Shown piece after piece: positions 50,506-53,048 of a DNA stretch of 53,048 nucleotides. The stretch comes from Actinomycetes bacterium (lineage in GTDB: Bacteria; Actinomycetota; Acidimicrobiia; Acidimicrobiales; RAAP-2): assembly GCA_021815645.1 (NCBI GenBank), contig JAKBAB010000003.1, positions 1 to 53,048 of the forward strand. The letters run 5' to 3'. A program made the position numbers and the translations under genes. Under the pieces are notes generated by a model. It searched no databases. It was not told the DNA's origin and saw only the letters and a program-made list of their open reading frames with translations. Position 1 is the stretch's first letter. Every line of letters begins with the position of its first letter.

Positions 50506-51594
50506 GTGAGCGTTACGTTACGAGTCGCCGCCGGAGTACTCGCGCTAGTCCTTCAACTCGTCGTTCTCGACGCGGCCATTCGCACCTTTCTGCTACCGCG
50601 CGTCGCCCAAGTACGACTGAGCCGCTTCGTCGCGAGAGTGGTGTCGATGGTTTTCCACGCCCTAACTCGGCGGGCGCGTACCTACCGTCTTCGAGATCGC
50701 GTTTTATCCCTCTACCCGTCTATCGTCCTGCTCTCTTACCAAACCACGTGGCTGGCCCTGAGCGCCGTCGCGTTCGCCCTCGCGTTCTTTTCGGCGGGCG
50801 TCCGAAACTTTCTGGCCGCGCTTCGAATATCGGGGTCGTCACTCTTTACCCTCGGCACCTCCCCCGCCCACGGCGGTAGCCAGAGCGTGCTGCAGTTTGT
50901 CGAAGCGGGTGTGGGCCTAACGCTACTGGCGTTATTGATCGCGTTCATACCGACGCTCTACTCGGGCTTCCAACGACGCGAAGTGTCCGTGTCGCGTCTC
51001 TCGGTGCGCTCGGGCATACCGGCCACACCCTGGGGCATCCTCGAGATCGCGAAGAGCGTCGAGTCTTTCGAACTCCTCGACGAACTGTGGCGTGAATGGG
51101 AGCAGTGGTTCATTGAACTCGGTGAGACCCACACGACGTTGCCGATACTGAACTACTACCGCTCCCCCGACCGCAATCAGACCTGGTTTAGTGCCGCGGT
51201 CTCGGTACTGGACGCCGCCGCGCTCTATAACGCGGCCGTCGACATGGCGGTCTCGCCCACGGCCGGGCTGTGCATACGCTCCGGTTGGCTGACTCTTCGC
51301 CAGTTGGCGCAGTACTTTCGTATCCCTTACCCCGAGACCTTCGACGGCACCGAGTCAATTCGGATTAGTCGCGAGGAGTTTGAACAGGTCCTGGCGCGCT
51401 TGGAACGAGGTGGCGTGCCGATACTGGCGGACCACGAAGTGGCGTGGCGTGACTTCGTGGGGTGGCGCGTTAACTACGACGCGATCGTAGAATCCGGATA
51501 CCAGCTCTTCGATTGCCCACGCGTCGCGTGGCGCGACGCCGTCAACCTGCCCCTCGTGAAGCCGTCGAATCGCCGCGGCCACTCGGAACGTTAA
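50506..51594 (+). CDS. Channel-like membrane protein
   Basis: A 362-residue protein with an N-terminal hydrophobic helix (VLALVLQLVVLDAAIRTFLLP), a second (LYPSIVLLSYQTTWLALSAVAFALAFF), a short re-entrant-like SGSSLFTLGTSPA and a third helix (GVGLTLLALLIAFIPTLYSGFQRRE). This resembles the two-helix ion-channel pore with filter TLGT in place of TVGYG. The C-terminal half is cytoplasmic and helical. I cannot assign ion selectivity; the altered filter may abolish it. GTG start; converges on the CHAD gene. Confidence 0.6.
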   Translation: MSVTLRVAAGVLALVLQLVVLDAAIRTFLLPRVAQVRLSRFVARVVSMVFHALTRRARTYRLRDRVLSLYPSIVLLSYQTTWLALSAVAFALAFFSAGVRNFLAALRISGSSLFTLGTSPAHGGSQSVLQFVEAGVGLTLLALLIAFIPTLYSGFQRREVSVSRLSVRSGIPATPWGILEIAKSVESFELLDELWREWEQWFIELGETHTTLPILNYYRSPDRNQTWFSAAVSVLDAAALYNAAVDMAVSPTAGLCIRSGWLTLRQLAQYFRIPYPETFDGTESIRISREEFEQVLARLERGGVPILADHEVAWRDFVGWRVNYDAIVESGYQLFDCPRVAWRDAVNLPLVKPSNRRGHSER

Positions 51595-51653
51595 CTCCCA
51601 CCAGCTGAGCGGGCCCGTGGTCGCTCGAGAGGCCTCTCGCCACCCCTTGGCCG

Positions 51654-52694
51654 CTACGGCCGTACTTCGGCCCCCGCACCACTACCGGGCGCCAGCGGAG
51701 CGCCATCGCCGAGTGGGAAGTCGGGCCCACTCGGTCCGGGAAAATCGCCGGCGCGATCGCGTAACTCCCGCCAAAGACGCGCCCACCGGCGACGGCGTTT
51801 CTGCGCCCGTCGTTCCTCCGACTGCGCCAGAGTGATCGCGACCTTGACCAACTCGCCGTCACGACTCGCTTCTCTACGAAGCCAGTTCGCCACCAGAGAG
51901 CTATCACGTTGCTGGCCGAGGTTTCTCTGGAAGGCGTCGAGGTGCTCGCTCACCGTGTCGACACTGGGGTCTAGGGTCAGCGAAAACGTGCGCAGCAGTA
52001 CGGCCAGACGCTTTGCCGCCCGGCGGGCGCGGTGAAGATTGTCGTCATTGGGGTCCCCCTTCGCGCGCGCGACCGATCGCTCGAGGTCCCCCCAAGACCG
52101 AATCAGTACATCGTGGGCTATGGGTCGAAGTACGTTGAGCGACAGTGGCGCCTCGCGTAACCCGACACGGTATAAGCGCATGGACTGAAGGAGCGAGTGA
52201 AAATCCGAGGAGTCGAGCCCACAATGCGCGACTTCCCCCGCCGCCTCTCGGTACTTTGTCGCAGCCGAGCGCAGCCGCAGCGCCCGAGGAGACGGGGCAC
52301 CTACCTCTAGGGCCGACGCGACCCGACTCTCGACGACTTCAGCGTCACGCAGGCCACCCAGGGGTCGCACGACGCACTTTACTTGTTGCGCCATCGTGGA
52401 AGTTGCCCACGAACCCTCCAGGGGAGCGAGGCCCTCGACGAGATACTGCACTCGGCGCAACGCTAGTCGTAACGACCGAATTGACGCGACGCCCTCGGAC
52501 GCACCCTCTCGACGGGCGAAGGGTGCGGCGACTTCGCTAATCTCTTCGAGCGCGTCGCGTAGGAGGGCTCGCAGGAACGTTCCGGTGACCTCCCGACTAG
52601 AGCACTGGTCGACGTTGCTATCCCCGCGCACCCACCCGACACCGGAGGGGCGCGGGGAACTGTGGTGACCACGACGTAGGGCCTCGTCGCTCAC
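51654..52694 (-). CDS. CHAD-domain protein
   Basis: A 346-residue helical protein with a CHAD (conserved histidine alpha-helical) domain. His and basic residues recur along helices: IRSLRLALRRVQYLVEGL, DAEVVESRV, NLHRARRAAKRLAVLLRTF and LDAFQRNLGQQRDSSLVANWL. CHAD domains bind polyphosphate. The first CHAD His is not kept at the usual place (VASIRSLRL instead of HxxR). No CYTH domain is fused. It overlaps the HAD gene by 4 nt and should share its transcript. Confidence 0.82.
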   Translation of the reverse strand: MSDEALRRGHHSSPRPSGVGWVRGDSNVDQCSSREVTGTFLRALLRDALEEISEVAAPFARREGASEGVASIRSLRLALRRVQYLVEGLAPLEGSWATSTMAQQVKCVVRPLGGLRDAEVVESRVASALEVGAPSPRALRLRSAATKYREAAGEVAHCGLDSSDFHSLLQSMRLYRVGLREAPLSLNVLRPIAHDVLIRSWGDLERSVARAKGDPNDDNLHRARRAAKRLAVLLRTFSLTLDPSVDTVSEHLDAFQRNLGQQRDSSLVANWLRREASRDGELVKVAITLAQSEERRAQKRRRRWARLWRELRDRAGDFPGPSGPDFPLGDGAPLAPGSGAGAEVRP

Positions 52695-53048
52695 GCGTGG
52701 CCACCCCCGATCAGTTGCGCGAGACTGGAAACCACGACGTCGGCTCCGTGAGCGCGTAGTTGGTCAGCGTAGGAACTTTCGCCCGCACCGTCGTGGTGAT
52801 CAACGCCAATGACCAGCGAGAAATGGCCGGCCCGCCCGGCCGCGACACCGGCCAACGCGTCTTCGAGGACCACCGCCTTATCCGGAGAGGTGTTCAACAG
52901 TCGGGCACCTTCTAGGTAGCTATCGGGCGCGGGCTTACCGGCGAGACCGCGGCTCTTTAACACGTTGCCGTCCACGATCGCGTCGAACAGCGAGACGAGA
53001 CCGGCCGCCCCGAGAGCGGCCTTCGTGTTCTCACTTGCCGACACCACC
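52691..53048 (-). CDS. Beta-phosphoglucomutase-like HAD hydrolase (partial)
   Basis: The C-terminal part of a HAD-IA protein; the N-terminus lies beyond the right edge. VVSASENTKAALGAAGLVSLFDAIVDG includes motif II, GLAGKPAPDSYLEGARLL gives the motif III Lys, and AVVLEDALAGVAAGRAGHFSLVIGVD is motif IV as in beta-phosphoglucomutase-type proteins. In actinobacteria such genes often pair with a GH65 disaccharide phosphorylase, which would fit the nearby trehalose genes but is outside the window. The first Met in the ORF track is internal. Confidence 0.85.
   Translation of the reverse strand, partial: VVSASENTKAALGAAGLVSLFDAIVDGNVLKSRGLAGKPAPDSYLEGARLLNTSPDKAVVLEDALAGVAAGRAGHFSLVIGVDHHDGAGESSYADQLRAHGADVVVSSLAQLIGGGHA

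Noticed and set aside
1-53048. CRISPR array, prophage structural genes or rRNA operon
   Set aside because: No regularly spaced repeats, no capsid, terminase or tail-like proteins, and no rRNA-like sequence were seen.

Overview
The window is high-GC bacterial DNA and most likely comes from an actinobacterium, possibly of the Acidimicrobiia type. The support is a MurT/GatD peptidoglycan-amidation pair, a DUF2630 protein, a mycothiol-nitroreductase-like DsbA protein, split methylmalonyl-CoA mutase subunits, OtsA with a GH15 hydrolase, and several genes that look leaderless (a -10 box about 6-8 nt before the start codon). The class is inferred from gene content; no phylogeny was possible.

Layout. 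0.3-5.4 kb is a complete branched-chain amino-acid-type (Liv) ABC importer operon on the minus strand, ending in a strong hairpin. 5.6-9.1 kb holds a guanylate-kinase-like protein, a short-chain dehydrogenase, a Phd/YefM antitoxin whose RelE toxin has two in-frame stops, and a DHFR/RibD-like reductase. 9.1-10.3 kb is gene-poor and contains a decayed IS3-type OrfA. 10.3-22.1 kb is the most unusual part, a block of five large plus-strand genes: a zinc-ribbon/class III cyclase/ATPase/TPR protein, a heme fatty-acid alpha-dioxygenase-like protein, a lipoxygenase-like protein, a second cyclase/ATPase/TPR protein overlapping it by ATGA, and a patatin-like lipase. A VapBC toxin-antitoxin module with a perfect 11-bp inverted-repeat operator and a tRNA-Val(CAC) gene follow. 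With the IS3 relic and broken toxin on the left and VapBC/tRNA on the right, this block looks like an accessory island.

23.3-53 kb is mostly housekeeping and central metabolism: PlsC-like acyltransferase, GatD/MurT, a LysR regulator followed by an AlkA-type glycosylase, an M20 peptidase and a DsbA-like protein, acyl-CoA dehydrogenase, peptidase E, divergent trpG/trpE separated by about 40 bp, a UbiE-type methyltransferase with a membrane protein, the two mutase subunits, MscL with an added zinc ribbon, a LOV-domain hybrid histidine kinase, bifunctional NAD(P)HX repair enzyme, an SDR lacking the usual Tyr/Lys pair, DUF2630, a secreted four-repeat DUF5666-like protein, a NagD-like HAD, OtsA and GH15, a channel-like membrane protein, a CHAD protein and a truncated beta-phosphoglucomutase-like HAD at the right edge.

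Main hypothesis: the island encodes a bacterial oxylipin system. The patatin-like lipase would free fatty acids, the alpha-dioxygenase-like and lipoxygenase-like enzymes would oxygenate them, and the cyclase/ATPase/TPR proteins would sense or control the process. Enzyme family calls rest on visible motifs; the joint pathway and its regulation are inference.
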